NCBI RefSeq assembly: GCF_007018965.1
Contig: NZ_VJYZ01000033.1
Span: 124,001 to 188,000 of the forward strand
Source of the DNA: Paracoccus marinus
Lineage (GTDB): Bacteria; Pseudomonadota; Alphaproteobacteria; Rhodobacterales; Rhodobacteraceae
Direction: 5' to 3'
Length of the DNA: 64,000 nt
Shown one piece after another: positions 32,155 to 43,057 of the stretch. The position numbers and the translations under genes were made by a program. The notes under the pieces were generated by a model. The model did no database searches. It had not been told where the DNA came from and saw only the letters and a program-made list of their open reading frames with translations. Each line of letters opens with the position of its first letter. Positions within the stretch are counted from its first letter, which is position 1.

Positions 32155-33483
32155 TCAGTCTCCGCGGATCATGCGCCGCCTGATACGGCCGGAAATGCTG
32201 TCCATCAGCATCACCACCAGCACGATCAGCACGATGTAGTAGGTCACGTCCTCCCAGTCCTGCTGGGTGACGATGGACTGGGTGAGCAGCAGCCCGATCC
32301 CGCCGCCGACGATGGCGCCGATCACGGTCGCGCTGCGGGTGTTGCTTTCCAGTAAATACAGCACCTGGCTGACGATCACGGGCGCCACCTGCGGGATCAC
32401 CCCCCAGCGCGCGCGCAAAAGCCCGTTCGCGCCGGTCGCGCGCAGCCCCTCGACCTGCCGGCGGTCGATGTTCTCCAGCGCTTCCGAGAACAGTTTCCCA
32501 AAGCTGCCGATGTCGGTCAGCATGATCGCCAGCGCGCCGGTCAGCGGCCCCGGACCCAGCGCCCGCGACAGGATCACGGTCCAGATCAGCGCGTCCACCC
32601 CGCGCAGAAAGTCGTAGCCGCGCCGGGTCGCGAAGCGCGACACGAACCCCAGCGAGAAGTTGCGCGCCGACAGGAACGACAGCGGCAGCGACACCAGCGC
32701 CGCGCCGATGGTGCCGAGGAACGCCATCAGCACCGTCTCGCCCATCGCCCAGGCGACGTCGCCGTGGTGCCAGACCTTGTTGGTCCAGAAATCGTGCCAC
32801 ATCGACGCCGCCGCGCCCGGCTGGGTCAGCGCCGCCAGCCGCTCGCCCCAGGACAGCGGGTGCCATTCGCTGTCGAGGGTGAAGAAGAACAGCTCCCACC
32901 CGGGCGAGCGGCGGAACACCTCGGTCTTGGATTTCGTGACCGCGATCCGCGACCCGCGGTCCGGCGTCAGCCCGACGCGGGTGTCCGAGGCGGAAATCCA
33001 GTCCGGCAGCGGTCCCTGCGGGGCGTCCAGCACGATGCCGCCGTCGGTGGTGACGATCTTCAGCGTGCCGTAGTCGGGCACCTCAACCTGCAGGCGGCGG
33101 TCGGGCAGAAAAGTCACGACCTTGCCGCCCGGCAGGTCCACGGTGGCGCCGCCGGGGGCGGGCGCGATCCAGCCCGGCGCATCGCCCGCGGCGTAGGTCA
33201 TGTTCCGGCTGCCCTCGATCGCGACCTCGATCCCGCCCGCGCCCGCGCCGCGGTTGGGGCGGGTGACGTGGGTCTTGTAGGACCAGAAGTCCTGCAAAAG
33301 GACGGACGCGTTGTCGAGCCGGGCGCGGCCCGCGACGCCGGCAAGATCGAACGCGAAGGCGGCATAGGCCAGATAGGCCAGCACCAGCACCGGCGCGGCG
33401 AGGGCCAGCAGCCGCTTGCGGCGGATCAGCCGGTGCGCGGCCTGCGCGGGGGGCACGGCGCCTTCGGTCATCGTCGCGGTCAT
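32155..33483 (-). CDS. phnE: PhnE2, second phosphonate ABC permease with large extra domain
   Basis: 442 residues, much longer than its partner. One helix near residues 25-45, then about 190 residues of predicted periplasmic beta-rich sequence (45-235), then the standard permease domain with six helices and the cytoplasmic coupling loop EALENIDRRQVEGLRATGAN. Overlaps the first phnE by ATGA. Phosphonate transporters with two PhnE subunits, the second carrying an N-terminal extension, are common in alphaproteobacteria. Confidence 0.92.
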   Translation of the reverse strand: MTATMTEGAVPPAQAAHRLIRRKRLLALAAPVLVLAYLAYAAFAFDLAGVAGRARLDNASVLLQDFWSYKTHVTRPNRGAGAGGIEVAIEGSRNMTYAAGDAPGWIAPAPGGATVDLPGGKVVTFLPDRRLQVEVPDYGTLKIVTTDGGIVLDAPQGPLPDWISASDTRVGLTPDRGSRIAVTKSKTEVFRRSPGWELFFFTLDSEWHPLSWGERLAALTQPGAAASMWHDFWTNKVWHHGDVAWAMGETVLMAFLGTIGAALVSLPLSFLSARNFSLGFVSRFATRRGYDFLRGVDALIWTVILSRALGPGPLTGALAIMLTDIGSFGKLFSEALENIDRRQVEGLRATGANGLLRARWGVIPQVAPVIVSQVLYLLESNTRSATVIGAIVGGGIGLLLTQSIVTQQDWEDVTYYIVLIVLVVMLMDSISGRIRRRMIRGD

Positions 33484-34355
33484 GCGGCGTTCCCCCGGAT
33501 CAGGCGGTCGCGGACCATGCCGGACAGCTGGTCCACCGCGACGATGGTCAGGAACAGCAACAGGAACACGCCCGCGGCTTCCGTATAGCGGCCCGGACCC
33601 CAGGCGATGGCGTTGCGCAACTCGTAGCCGATCCCGCCCGCGCCGACGAAGCCCAGGATCGCCGAGGCGCGGATGTTGATCTCGAACCGCAGCAGCGCGT
33701 AGCTGAGCCAGTTCGGCGCGACCTGCGGCATCACCGCCAGCAGCATCCGCTGCGTCCAGCCCGCGCCGACCGACGCCAGCCCCTCGACCGGGCGCAGGTC
33801 GGCGTTCTCGGCCACTTCGGAAAACAGCTTTCCCAGCGAGCCGGTGGTGTGAAAGGCGATGGCGATCATCGCGGGCACGGGCCCGCCGCCAAGGACGAAG
33901 ATCAGGACCAGCGCGATCACCACGTCGGGGATCGCGCGGGTGACGTCGAGAATGCGGCGCAGAACCCCCACCAGCGCGGGCCAGGGCGCCAGCGCGCGCG
34001 TGGCCAGCAGCGCCAGCAAGGCCCCGGCCGCGCCGCCGACCAGCGTGGACACGGCGGCGATGTTGATCGTTTCGATCAGCGCCGGGATCTTCGACGCCAT
34101 GATCGCGGGCAGGCGGGCCAGGTTGGCCGCCGTCTCGGACAGCAGTTCGGCCGGATAGTCGAAAAAGCCCGGAAGCTGCGCCAGAAAGCCGCCCGCGTTG
34201 CGGTCGTTGGCGACGAGCCAGCTCCACCCGAAGAGCAGGCAGAAAAGCGCCAGCAGCACCGCCGACCGGATGCGGCGGCCCCGGACCGCGGCCAGGTAGC
34301 GCGCGGTTATGGCGGCGGTCAGGACGGGCGCGGGATGGATGCTGGTGTCGGTCAT
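33480..34355 (-). CDS. phnE: PhnE, phosphonate ABC permease
   Basis: 291 residues with membrane helices of the PhnE family and the coupling motif SEVAENADLRPVEGLASVGAG. Inner-membrane channel for phosphonate uptake with PhnC and PhnD. Located after phnD, separated by a strong hairpin. Confidence 0.94.
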   Translation of the reverse strand: MTDTSIHPAPVLTAAITARYLAAVRGRRIRSAVLLALFCLLFGWSWLVANDRNAGGFLAQLPGFFDYPAELLSETAANLARLPAIMASKIPALIETINIAAVSTLVGGAAGALLALLATRALAPWPALVGVLRRILDVTRAIPDVVIALVLIFVLGGGPVPAMIAIAFHTTGSLGKLFSEVAENADLRPVEGLASVGAGWTQRMLLAVMPQVAPNWLSYALLRFEINIRASAILGFVGAGGIGYELRNAIAWGPGRYTEAAGVFLLLFLTIVAVDQLSGMVRDRLIRGNAA

Positions 34356-34379
34356 CGGCTCTGCGTGCGGCAGGGGAAA

Positions 34380-34407
34380 GGGCGGGCCGCGTCGATGCGG
34401 CCCGCCC
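34380..34407 (-). promoter_or_regulatory. Intercistronic hairpin between phnD and phnE
   Basis: An 11-bp perfect stem, GGGCGGGCCGC / GCGGCCCGCCC with a 6-base loop, lies in the 75-base gap after phnD. There is no T-run, so it is more likely an RNA-stabilising or partial attenuation element, as often found after genes for abundant binding proteins, than a full terminator. Confidence 0.65.
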
Positions 34408-34430
34408 GGATGGTCATGCGGCGGGAAAGG

Positions 34431-35354
34431 TCAGTTCTTGCCCGCTTCCAGCTCGGCCTTGCGGACGTCGATGATGGTCGAATAGGCGTCGTGCGTGACC
34501 GGCGAGAAGCCGGCGGTCTCGCCCGAGGCGACGCCGTAGGCGCAGTCCTTGTCGGTCTTGATAAGGTTCGCGACCAGTTCGGTCATCTTGGCCTTGGCGT
34601 CGGCGGGCAGCGCCTTGCGCAGCACGACCGGGCCTTCCGGGATCGGCGACGAGCGCCAGATCTCGACCATCTCGTTCATGTCCACCAGACCCGCGTCGGC
34701 CGCCTTGCGCAGCGCGCCCGAGTTGTAGCCGTCAGCGAAGTCGCCCTGCCCGTCGGCCCAAGTCACGCCCGCGTCCACGTCGCCGTTCTTGACCGCGACG
34801 ATGGTCTGTTCGTGCCCGCCGGTGAAGGGCGTGTCCTTGAAGTATTCGCCCGGCTTCATCGAGTAGCCCGCCTTCGGCAGCTCGACCAGCGGGATCAGGT
34901 AGCCCGAGGTGGAGTTCGGGTCGCCGAAGCCCAGCGTCTTGCCCTTCATGGCGGCCATGTCGGTGATGCCGCTGTCCTTCCGTGCGATCCCGATCGAGTA
35001 ATAGGTGAAGCTGCCGTCGAGGTTGGTCTTGACCAGCACCGGCTCGACCGCCTCGGGGTCGGTCAGGTAGATCTTGGCGTAACCCGACGCGCCCAGCAGC
35101 GCCATGTCCAGCGTGCCGCCCAGCAGGCCCTGGATCACGCCGTCATAGTCGGCGGGGGTGAACAGCTTGACCGGAACGCCCAGCGTTTCCTCGGCGTGCT
35201 TGCGCAGGCACTCGTTCGAGGTCATCCGGTCCTGGGCGTTCTCGCCGCCCATGACGCCGATGTTGAACTGCTGAAGGTCCTGCGCGAACACCGGCGCGGT
35301 CATTGCCCCGGTGATGGCCGAGGTGGCGAGGGCGAAGGCGAGAAGCGATTTCAT
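34431..35354 (-). CDS. phnD: PhnD, phosphonate-binding protein
   Basis: 307 residues with a Sec signal peptide (MKSLLAFALATSAITGAMTA then PVFA-Q). Periplasmic binding protein of the PhnD family: the blocks FNIGVMGGENAQDRMTSNEC and GFGDPNSTSGYLIPLVEL form the phosphonate site. It delivers alkylphosphonates to the PhnE permeases. Confidence 0.95.
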   Translation of the reverse strand: MKSLLAFALATSAITGAMTAPVFAQDLQQFNIGVMGGENAQDRMTSNECLRKHAEETLGVPVKLFTPADYDGVIQGLLGGTLDMALLGASGYAKIYLTDPEAVEPVLVKTNLDGSFTYYSIGIARKDSGITDMAAMKGKTLGFGDPNSTSGYLIPLVELPKAGYSMKPGEYFKDTPFTGGHEQTIVAVKNGDVDAGVTWADGQGDFADGYNSGALRKAADAGLVDMNEMVEIWRSSPIPEGPVVLRKALPADAKAKMTELVANLIKTDKDCAYGVASGETAGFSPVTHDAYSTIIDVRKAELEAGKN

Positions 35355-35408
35355 GATCGTGAGGCTCCGTGGCTGGAGAGAGGGGGAGGGGGGCAGAAAA
35401 AAGGACGC

Positions 35409-36239
<831 letters not shown>

Positions 36240-36416
36240 CGGCTGCCTTCCACTTTTCGCGGCCTCCTTTGATCCCCGGCCGCGAAGATCAGGCGACGTT
36301 CGGGTGACGGTTGGATGAAGTCTGGTAGCGCAAACTGTCCGCCCCGTGCGGCGACCGGCTTTCCACCGGCGCGCGGCGCGCGCTATGCGGGGTCCGGGAC
36401 GCGAAGGGGCAGAGCG

Positions 36417-37331
36417 ATGGACCAGCAGGCCGATCCGTGGACGGACGCGATGCGCCGGGGCGATCATGATGCTGCGTGGCACATCATGGCCACCGCCCAC
36501 CGCGCGCGCGACCCCGCGACCCGCGACGATCCGAACCTGCCCTATCACCTGCGCTGGGTCTGGGACGGGCGGCCGTTCGATGGACGCCGGGTGCTGGTGC
36601 GCTGCTATCACGGCTACGGCGACACGGTGCAGTTCGCCCGCTTCCTGCCGCATCTGCGGGCGCGGGCGGCCCACGTCACGGTCGAGATGCAGCCCCGGCT
36701 GATGCCGCTGTTCGCGGGCCATCCCGGCATCGACCGGCTGGTCCCCTTTGACGTGGCCCGCCCCCTGCCGCCGCAGGATTGCGACATCGAGATCATGGAA
36801 CTGCCCTTCGCGCTGCGGGTGCCGCCCGTCGCCGCGCCGCCGCTGCCGCTGGCGGTGCGCGCCGCCGACCTGCCGCCGGACGCGGTCGGGCTCTGCTGGC
36901 AGGGCGGCGACTGGGACCCGTCGCGGTCCATTCCCGAACGGCTGATGCCGCCGCTGTGCCGCGCGCCCGCGTTCTCGCTGGTGGCGGCGCCGACCGCGCT
37001 GCCGGTTCTGAACCCCGAGGGCTGCCCGATGGACATGCAGCGCACCGCCGCGCTGGTCGCGGGCGCGGCGCTGGTCGTCACGGTGGACACGCTGATCGCC
37101 CATCTGGCGGGGACTTTGGGGCGGCCGACATGGCTTTTGCTGAAGAACGACGCGGACTGGCGCTGGCCGGGCGAGGGCGAGCGGACGCCGTGGTATCCGT
37201 CGATCCGCATCTTCCGCCAGCACCGCCCCGGCGACTGGGCCGGGGTCATTGCGCGGGTCGCCCATGAGCTGGACCGGCAGCCGGCGGCCGCGCTTGACGC
37301 CCGGCCCGGCCCCGGCGACACAGCGCCATGA
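36417..37331 (+). CDS. Family 9-like (heptosyltransferase-like) glycosyltransferase
   Basis: 304 residues from the ATG at 36417 (GAAGGGG upstream). The core [20 protein letters not shown] resembles the N-terminal nucleotide-sugar domain of the ADP-heptose family proteins often fused to TPRs; the C-terminal part [19 protein letters not shown] matches their acceptor region. First gene of the glycan locus; overlaps the next gene by ATGA. Confidence 0.75.
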   Translation: MDQQADPWTDAMRRGDHDAAWHIMATAHRARDPATRDDPNLPYHLRWVWDGRPFDGRRVLVRCYHGYGDTVQFARFLPHLRARAAHVTVEMQPRLMPLFAGHPGIDRLVPFDVARPLPPQDCDIEIMELPFALRVPPVAAPPLPLAVRAADLPPDAVGLCWQGGDWDPSRSIPERLMPPLCRAPAFSLVAAPTALPVLNPEGCPMDMQRTAALVAGAALVVTVDTLIAHLAGTLGRPTWLLLKNDADWRWPGEGERTPWYPSIRIFRQHRPGDWAGVIARVAHELDRQPAAALDARPGPGDTAP

Positions 37332-37822
37332 TCACCCGCGCCCCAATTCCCCCGACCCCGCTCGTCCCCGTCTCGTGGGGCGAACTGCTCGACAAGATCA
37401 CCATCCTTGAACTGAAGGCCCGGCTGATCCCCGAAGGCCCCGCCCGCGCCAACGTCACGCGCGAGCTTGACGCCCTGCGCGAGGTCGCAGCCCCCGCGCT
37501 CGGCGCCGACGAAAACCACGCCGCCCACGACGACCTCGGCCCGCTTCTCGACGCGCTCCGCGCCACGAACGCGGCCCTCTGGCAGATCGAGGACGACATC
37601 CGCGTCAAAGAGGCGCAGGGCCGGTTCGACGACCGCTTCGTGGCGCTTGCGCGGTCGGTCTATGTCACCAACGACGAGCGCGCGCGGATCAAGCGTCGCA
37701 TCAACGACCTGCTCGGGTCGGCGCTGGTCGAGGAAAAGCACCATCCCCATGCGGGCCGCGCCCCGCAAGCGGCGGACGCGGGTCCAGCCGCCGGCTTGAT
37801 TGACCTTGCCAACCCGGCGTGA
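37328..37822 (+). CDS. DUF6165 family protein
   Basis: 164 residues. Shows the family pattern [20 protein letters not shown], then [20 protein letters not shown] and [20 protein letters not shown]. These small helical proteins recur beside glycosyltransferases but have no known biochemical role. It overlaps the glycosyltransferase upstream and is followed by ugd. Confidence 0.8.
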   Translation: MITRAPIPPTPLVPVSWGELLDKITILELKARLIPEGPARANVTRELDALREVAAPALGADENHAAHDDLGPLLDALRATNAALWQIEDDIRVKEAQGRFDDRFVALARSVYVTNDERARIKRRINDLLGSALVEEKHHPHAGRAPQAADAGPAAGLIDLANPA

Positions 37823-37859
37823 TTTGACCCGCCTGCAACGACCAGACGGGAACACTTCG

Positions 37860-39029
37860 ATGAAGATCGCTGTCGCAGGCCTGGGCTACGTGGGCACCGC
37901 AAACGTGGTCATGCTGGCCGGCCGCCACCAGGTCGCCGCCGTGGACCTCAACCCCCAGCGGGTCGCCGCCATCGCCGCGCGGCAAAGCCCGATCGAGGAT
38001 CGGCTTGCCAGCGAATGGCTGGCCAGCCGCAATCTCGACATCACCGCGACCACGGACGGCCCGTCCGCCTATGCGGATGCCGATCTGGTGCTTGTCGCGA
38101 CCCCCACCGACTACGACCCGGTGACGAACCGCTTCAACACCTCGTCGGTCGAGGCGGTGATCGGCCAGGTCCTGTCGGTGAACGCCGACGCCCTGATCCT
38201 CGTGCGGTCCACCATTCCCGTGGGGTTCGTGGAACGGATGCGGGCGGAAACCGGCAGCGACCGGATCGTCTTCGCGCCCGAGTTCCTGCGCGAGGGGCAG
38301 GCGCTGGCCGACAGCGTCGCGCCGTCGCGGATCGTCGTGGGCGACCGTGGCGCGCAGGGGCGCCGCATCGCCGACCTGCTGCTGGAAGGCACCTCGACCC
38401 ACACGACACCGGTGCTGCTGACCGGTCCGACCGAGGCCGAGGCGATCAAGCTGTTCGCCAACACCTTCCTGGCCATGCGCGTCGCGTTCTTCAACGAACT
38501 CGACAGCTATGCCGAGGCGCGCAACCTCGACACGCGCGAGATCATCGCGGGCGTGTCCGGCGATCCGCGCGTGGGCGACCACTACAACAACCCCAGCTTC
38601 GGTTACGGCGGCTACTGCCTGCCCAAGGACACCAAGCAGATGCTGGCGAACTACGACCGCGTGCCGCAGAACCTCATGGCCGCGATCGTGGAAAGCAACC
38701 GCACGCGCAAGGACTTCATCGCCGACCAGGTGGTGGCGCGGAAGCCGCGCGTCGTCGGCATCTACCGGCTGGTGATGAAGGCCGGGTCCGACAACTTCCG
38801 CCACAGCTCGATCCAGGGCGTGATGAAGCGGATCAAGGCCAAGGGGATCGAGTGCGTGGTCTACGAGCCCGCGCTGGACGCCGACGACTTCTACCGCTCG
38901 CGCGTGATCCGCGACCTCGAGGAGTTCAAGGCGATCTCCGACGTGATCGTGTCGAACCGGCAGAGCGCGGACCTCGCCGACGTGGCGGACAAGGTCTACA
39001 CGCGCGACCTGTCGGGCCGCGACGACTGA
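37860..39029 (+). CDS. ugd: UDP-glucose 6-dehydrogenase
   Basis: 389 residues from [20 protein letters not shown]; the reading frame upstream is not coding. Rossmann NAD site at the N-terminus, catalytic Cys in [18 protein letters not shown]. Makes UDP-glucuronate, the precursor for the decarboxylase encoded 0.8 kb downstream on the other strand. Cytoplasmic. Confidence 0.93.
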   Translation: MKIAVAGLGYVGTANVVMLAGRHQVAAVDLNPQRVAAIAARQSPIEDRLASEWLASRNLDITATTDGPSAYADADLVLVATPTDYDPVTNRFNTSSVEAVIGQVLSVNADALILVRSTIPVGFVERMRAETGSDRIVFAPEFLREGQALADSVAPSRIVVGDRGAQGRRIADLLLEGTSTHTTPVLLTGPTEAEAIKLFANTFLAMRVAFFNELDSYAEARNLDTREIIAGVSGDPRVGDHYNNPSFGYGGYCLPKDTKQMLANYDRVPQNLMAAIVESNRTRKDFIADQVVARKPRVVGIYRLVMKAGSDNFRHSSIQGVMKRIKAKGIECVVYEPALDADDFYRSRVIRDLEEFKAISDVIVSNRQSADLADVADKVYTRDLSGRDD

Positions 39030-39104
39030 GGGGTTCGCGGGCGATACCGCTCGCCTCCCGGATGATCCGTGCTAGCCTGCCTGTGGTGACGTGAGGGGAA
39101 GCGC

Positions 39105-39827
39105 ATGGCGAACGTGATCCGCGACCAGCCGGGGGCGCAGCAACGCGCGGACAACGACCTCGTCCTGTCGTTCCTGCGGGTGCGCCGGGCGATCGGGCTG
39201 CTGGGGTTCTTCCTGCCCGCCGCGCTGATCGTCTGGGGAATCGTGTTCGGCCACGGCATCCTGCCCAGCATCTCGGCGTCCTACTATTCTCCGATGCGGG
39301 AAATCTTCGTGGGCACGCTTTGCGCGAACGCCGTGTTCCTGTGGAGCTACGAGGGGTATCGCCCGCGATCCGGCGAATGGATCAGCGACCTTGCCGCCGC
39401 GCGGACCGCGTCCCTTGGCGCCCTGACCATCGCGCTGGTGCCGACGCTGCCCGGCGGCGAGATCGCCTGCGCGCTCAGCCAATGCGTGCTGGGATTTTCG
39501 CTGGCCAGCACGGTCCATTGGCTGGGTGCCGCCGCGTTCTTCGGTGCGCTTGCGGTGTTCTGCCTGGTGCTGTTCGTCCGCGGCAGCGAAGGCTCAACCG
39601 AAAAGGCGGCGAGCAACCGCATCTATCGCGTCTGCGGCTGGACCATCGTCGGCTCGATGGCGGCGATCGGGCTGTTGATGGTCGCGCCCGATCCGCTGCA
39701 GGCGCGGCTGGTGCCGCTGCGCCCGGTGTTCTGGCTGGAGACGCTCGCGACCGTTGCCTTCGCGGTGTCGTGGCTGGTCAAGGGCGACGCGCTGCGCCCG
39801 GTGGTGCGGGCGATGGCGCCGGACTGA
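39105..39827 (+). CDS. Six-helix membrane protein of unknown function
   Basis: 240 residues with about six membrane helices. A conserved-looking loop, SISASYYSPMREIFVGTLCA, follows the first helix, and a short charged segment (GSEGSTEKAASNRIYR) lies in the middle. Not recognised as a flippase, polymerase or transferase. Its place between ugd and the decarboxylase gene is the only functional hint. GGGGAAG precedes the ATG. Confidence 0.7.
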   Translation: MANVIRDQPGAQQRADNDLVLSFLRVRRAIGLLGFFLPAALIVWGIVFGHGILPSISASYYSPMREIFVGTLCANAVFLWSYEGYRPRSGEWISDLAAARTASLGALTIALVPTLPGGEIACALSQCVLGFSLASTVHWLGAAAFFGALAVFCLVLFVRGSEGSTEKAASNRIYRVCGWTIVGSMAAIGLLMVAPDPLQARLVPLRPVFWLETLATVAFAVSWLVKGDALRPVVRAMAPD

Positions 39828-39831
39828 CCCG

Positions 39832-40884
39832 TCAGCTGCGCCCCTGTCCCAGCCCGCTTTCGGCGCAGCGCATCTCTTCCTCGAACCACGCATAGGTGGC
39901 GGCCAGACCCTCGGACAGGGGCACCAGCGGTTCCCAGCCCAGCAATTCGCGCGCGCGGGTGATGTCGGGGCGGCGGCGGCGCGGGTCGTCCACGGGCAGG
40001 GGGCGATGGACGACCTGCCGCGGCTCGCCCGCAAGTGCGATCACATGGCCCAGCAGCTCGTTCACCGTCAGCTCGCCGGGGTTGCCGAGGTTCACCGGCT
40101 CCATCCCGTCGAACCCCGCTTCCATCAGCGCCAGCAACCCCGCGACCAGATCCGAGACATAGCAGAAGCTGCGCGTCTGGCTGCCGTCGCCATAGATCGT
40201 CAGCTCGTCGCCGCGCAGCGCCTGACAGATCAGGTTCGACACCACGCGGCCGTCGGCGGGGTCCATTTGCGGACCGTAGGTGTTGAAGATGCGCGCCACG
40301 CGCACCTCGGCCCGGCCGGCGCGGCCATAGTCGAAGGTCAGGCTTTCGGCGGCGCGCTTGCCCTCGTCGTAGCAGGCGCGGGGGCCGGTGCAGTTGACGT
40401 TGCCGCGGTAATCCTCGGCCTGCGGGTGGATGTCGGGGTCGCCGTAAACCTCGCTGGTCGAGGTCAGCAGGAACCGCGCGCCCGCGCTTTCCGCCAGCCG
40501 CAGCAGGTGGTTGGTGCCGACGACGTTGGTCAGCATCGTGTGTTCCGGGTCGCGCTGGTAAAGCGGCGGCGACGCCGCGCAGGCGAGGTTGTAGATCCGG
40601 TGGATGCGCGGCGCGAGGGCCAGCACGTCGGGCGGCAGCGGGTTCGCGATGTCGCAGCGGACAAAGGTGAAGTTCGGGTCGGCCTGCAACCCCGGCAGGT
40701 TCGACGGCCGCGCGGTCTGCAGGTTATCGAGGCACAGCACCGCCTCGCCCCGGCCCAGCAGCGCCCGGCACAGATGCGAGCCGATGAAGCCCGCGCCGCC
40801 CGCGACCACGGTCAGCTTGCGGTCGCTTGCCGGGGCGGTGTCGCGGCGCTGGGGCAGCGCGGTGATGATCGTGGGTTTCGTCAT
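39832..40884 (-). CDS. UDP-glucuronate decarboxylase-like SDR (UXS type)
   Basis: 350 residues, extended SDR: GGAGFIGSHLC NAD motif near residue 30, LTSTSEVYGDP, catalytic YDEGKRAAES (the UXS form of YxxxK), RIFNTYGPQMDP. Predicted to convert UDP-glucuronate to UDP-xylose, fitting the nearby ugd. Last gene of a seven-gene minus-strand operon (47481 down to 39832) joined by tight overlaps. Confidence 0.88.
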   Translation of the reverse strand: MTKPTIITALPQRRDTAPASDRKLTVVAGGAGFIGSHLCRALLGRGEAVLCLDNLQTARPSNLPGLQADPNFTFVRCDIANPLPPDVLALAPRIHRIYNLACAASPPLYQRDPEHTMLTNVVGTNHLLRLAESAGARFLLTSTSEVYGDPDIHPQAEDYRGNVNCTGPRACYDEGKRAAESLTFDYGRAGRAEVRVARIFNTYGPQMDPADGRVVSNLICQALRGDELTIYGDGSQTRSFCYVSDLVAGLLALMEAGFDGMEPVNLGNPGELTVNELLGHVIALAGEPRQVVHRPLPVDDPRRRRPDITRARELLGWEPLVPLSEGLAATYAWFEEEMRCAESGLGQGRS

Positions 40885-41978
40885 GCCGGGATTCCTTGTG
40901 ACGAGACGGGACGGGCTTGCGCGTGGCCGCGCGCGGCGGCGGCTTCGGCGAGATGCGCGTCCAGTTCGGCGGCGCGGTGGTCGGAGGAATGGGCGGCCTC
41001 GATCCGGGCGCGCGCGGCCCGGCCCATCGCGCCCGCATCGCGGTCGAGCGCGGCCAGGACATCGGCGCCGCCGCCCGCCAGCACGATCTCGGACCCCGGC
41101 GCGAACAGGCTTTCGATCCCGTCCCAGCGGTCCGAGATGATGGGCGTGGCGCAGGCCCCGGCCTCGAACAGGCGGACCGAGGGGGACCAGCCCGCGCGGA
41201 TCATGTCGGCGCGGGTGACGTTAAGGGTGAATCGGCTGGCCGAATAGAACGCGGCGTGGTCGGCGGGCGGGCAATGCTCGATCCGCTCGACGTTGGCGGG
41301 CCAGTCGATCGTGGCGGGATATTGCGGCCCGGCCACGACGAACTTGAGGTCCGGGCGCTGGCGGGCGGGTTCCAGCAGCAGCCGTTCCAGCGTCGGCTGG
41401 CGGTCGTCGCTGTAGGTGCCGAGATAGGACAGGTCCCACCGCACGGCCACGTCTCGCGGGCCGTAAAGGTCGAGGTCGACCGAACAGTAAAGCGCCCGCG
41501 CCATCGGCGACCCGTAGGCGCTTTCGATGTGGCGCAGCGTCGGGCCGCCGGTGAAGGACAGGTACAGGTCGAAGCCGGGGATGACCTCGGGCGACAGATA
41601 CTCGAAGTCGCCGCGTTCCAGCTTGGCCAGCGTCACCGGCGTGTCGATGTCGTAAAAGGCGGTCGTGCCGCGCGCCCAGCCCTGCACGCGGCGCGCGACC
41701 TCGACCCCTTCCGGCACGTAGCTGCCGACGATCACCGCATCGGCGTCCGCGATCCGGGCGTGCCAGGCGTCGAGGCCGGGCAGGTCGTCGTAGAACGCAA
41801 GTTCGCACCAGTCGGGGTCTGTGAGGTCGCGGTGGCCCGCGTACCACGGCACGTCGCGTTCCAGAAACAGGATCTCGTGGCCGCGCCGCGCGAACGCCTT
41901 CAGAAGCGCGCGGAAGGTCGTCGCGTGGCCGTTGCCCCACGCCGACGACAGCGACAGCCCAAGGACCACCAGCTTCAT
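40881..41978 (-). CDS. CgeB-like glycosyltransferase 1
   Basis: 365 residues from MKLVVLGLSLSSAWGNGHAT; ATGA overlap with the previous gene and with the decarboxylase gene. GT-B fold with an N-terminal acceptor half and the C-terminal nucleotide-sugar region SPSVRLFEAGACATPIISDR typical of CgeB/DUF3880-type transferases. One of three tandem relatives. Sugar and acceptor unknown. Confidence 0.85.
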   Translation of the reverse strand: MKLVVLGLSLSSAWGNGHATTFRALLKAFARRGHEILFLERDVPWYAGHRDLTDPDWCELAFYDDLPGLDAWHARIADADAVIVGSYVPEGVEVARRVQGWARGTTAFYDIDTPVTLAKLERGDFEYLSPEVIPGFDLYLSFTGGPTLRHIESAYGSPMARALYCSVDLDLYGPRDVAVRWDLSYLGTYSDDRQPTLERLLLEPARQRPDLKFVVAGPQYPATIDWPANVERIEHCPPADHAAFYSASRFTLNVTRADMIRAGWSPSVRLFEAGACATPIISDRWDGIESLFAPGSEIVLAGGGADVLAALDRDAGAMGRAARARIEAAHSSDHRAAELDAHLAEAAAARGHAQARPVSSQGIPA

Positions 41979-43057
41979 GCGGCGACCCCGCGGGCCTGCG
42001 CGCGCAGCAGCGCGTCCACCTGCTCGCCACGCAGCGCATAGGTGTGTTCCGCCTTGACCCGCGCCAGCGCCGCGCGCCCGATCTCGGCCGCGCGTTCCGG
42101 CGTCAGCGCGGCCATGTGGTCGGCCACGTCCTGCCCGTCGCGGGCGACCAGCACCTCGGCGTCGGGGGCCAGGAACTGCTCGATCCCCTCCCACGCGTCG
42201 GTGATAAGGCAGGCGCCCGCGCCCGCCGCCTCAAACACGCGCGTCGCGGGGGAAAAGCCCACGTTCGCCATGCTGTCGCGTGCGACGTTCAGGACCGCCA
42301 GCGGGGTGCAGTTGAAGGCGTTGTGTTCGTGCGTATAGACGTGGCCGAGATGCCGGACATTCTCCGGCATGTCCTTGGTTTCCCAGCCGTTCCCGCCGAT
42401 CAGGAACTTGCGGTCGGGCAGGGTCGCGGCAGGGCGTAGGAAGAACTCCTCCACCCGCGCCTCGCGGTCGGGCAGGCGGTTGCCGAGGAACGCGAGGTCG
42501 GCGGTGAACTTCGGGTCCGACGGGGCAGGGTGGTGGGTTTGGGGGTCGAGCGCATTGTAGACCGGCTCGCACAGCCGGGCGCCGAAACCGCGATAGGCGT
42601 TCACGACCGGCGGCCCGCCGCCATAGGTCAGAACCATGTCCAGATGCGGCAGCGCCTGCCGGACAGGGTGGCCTTCGTCGCCGCGCATCTCGTCCAGCGT
42701 CGCGGCCGCGTCCACGTCCCAGAAGATCTTCAGCGCGCCGGGCCGGGCGCCCGCGACGACGCCCTCCAGCAGCTCGCGGTCGAAGACGCCGACGCCGTTC
42801 GCCTTGACGACGATGTCCGCCGCGCCCGCCTCGGCCAGGACGCCGCGCATCGCGTCCTCGGTCGCCGGATAAACCACCGACCGGCACCAGTCGGGCGGGT
42901 CGATGTCGCGGTGCTTCTGGCGGTCGAAGGCGTCGGGTTCGTAGAAGGTGATCTCGTGGCCGCGCCGGGCGAGTTCGCCCAGGATGCCCCGGTAATAGGT
43001 CGCAGCCCCGTTCCAGTAGGACGACAGCAGGCTGGATCCGTAGAACGCGATCTTCAT
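41975..43057 (-). CDS. CgeB-like glycosyltransferase 2
   Basis: 360 residues, MKIAFYGSSLLSSYWNGAAT start, same architecture as its neighbours: RGHEITFYEPDAFDRQKHRD near residue 35 and SPATRVFEAAGAGACLITDA in the C-terminal half. Overlaps both neighbours by ATGA. Probably arose by tandem duplication and diverged. Confidence 0.85.
   Translation of the reverse strand: MKIAFYGSSLLSSYWNGAATYYRGILGELARRGHEITFYEPDAFDRQKHRDIDPPDWCRSVVYPATEDAMRGVLAEAGAADIVVKANGVGVFDRELLEGVVAGARPGALKIFWDVDAAATLDEMRGDEGHPVRQALPHLDMVLTYGGGPPVVNAYRGFGARLCEPVYNALDPQTHHPAPSDPKFTADLAFLGNRLPDREARVEEFFLRPAATLPDRKFLIGGNGWETKDMPENVRHLGHVYTHEHNAFNCTPLAVLNVARDSMANVGFSPATRVFEAAGAGACLITDAWEGIEQFLAPDAEVLVARDGQDVADHMAALTPERAAEIGRAALARVKAEHTYALRGEQVDALLRAQARGVAA

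Noticed and set aside
34380..34407. phnD-phnE hairpin as a rho-independent terminator
   Set aside because: The stem is strong but is followed by TTTCCCC, not a T-run, and the downstream permease genes need read-through.
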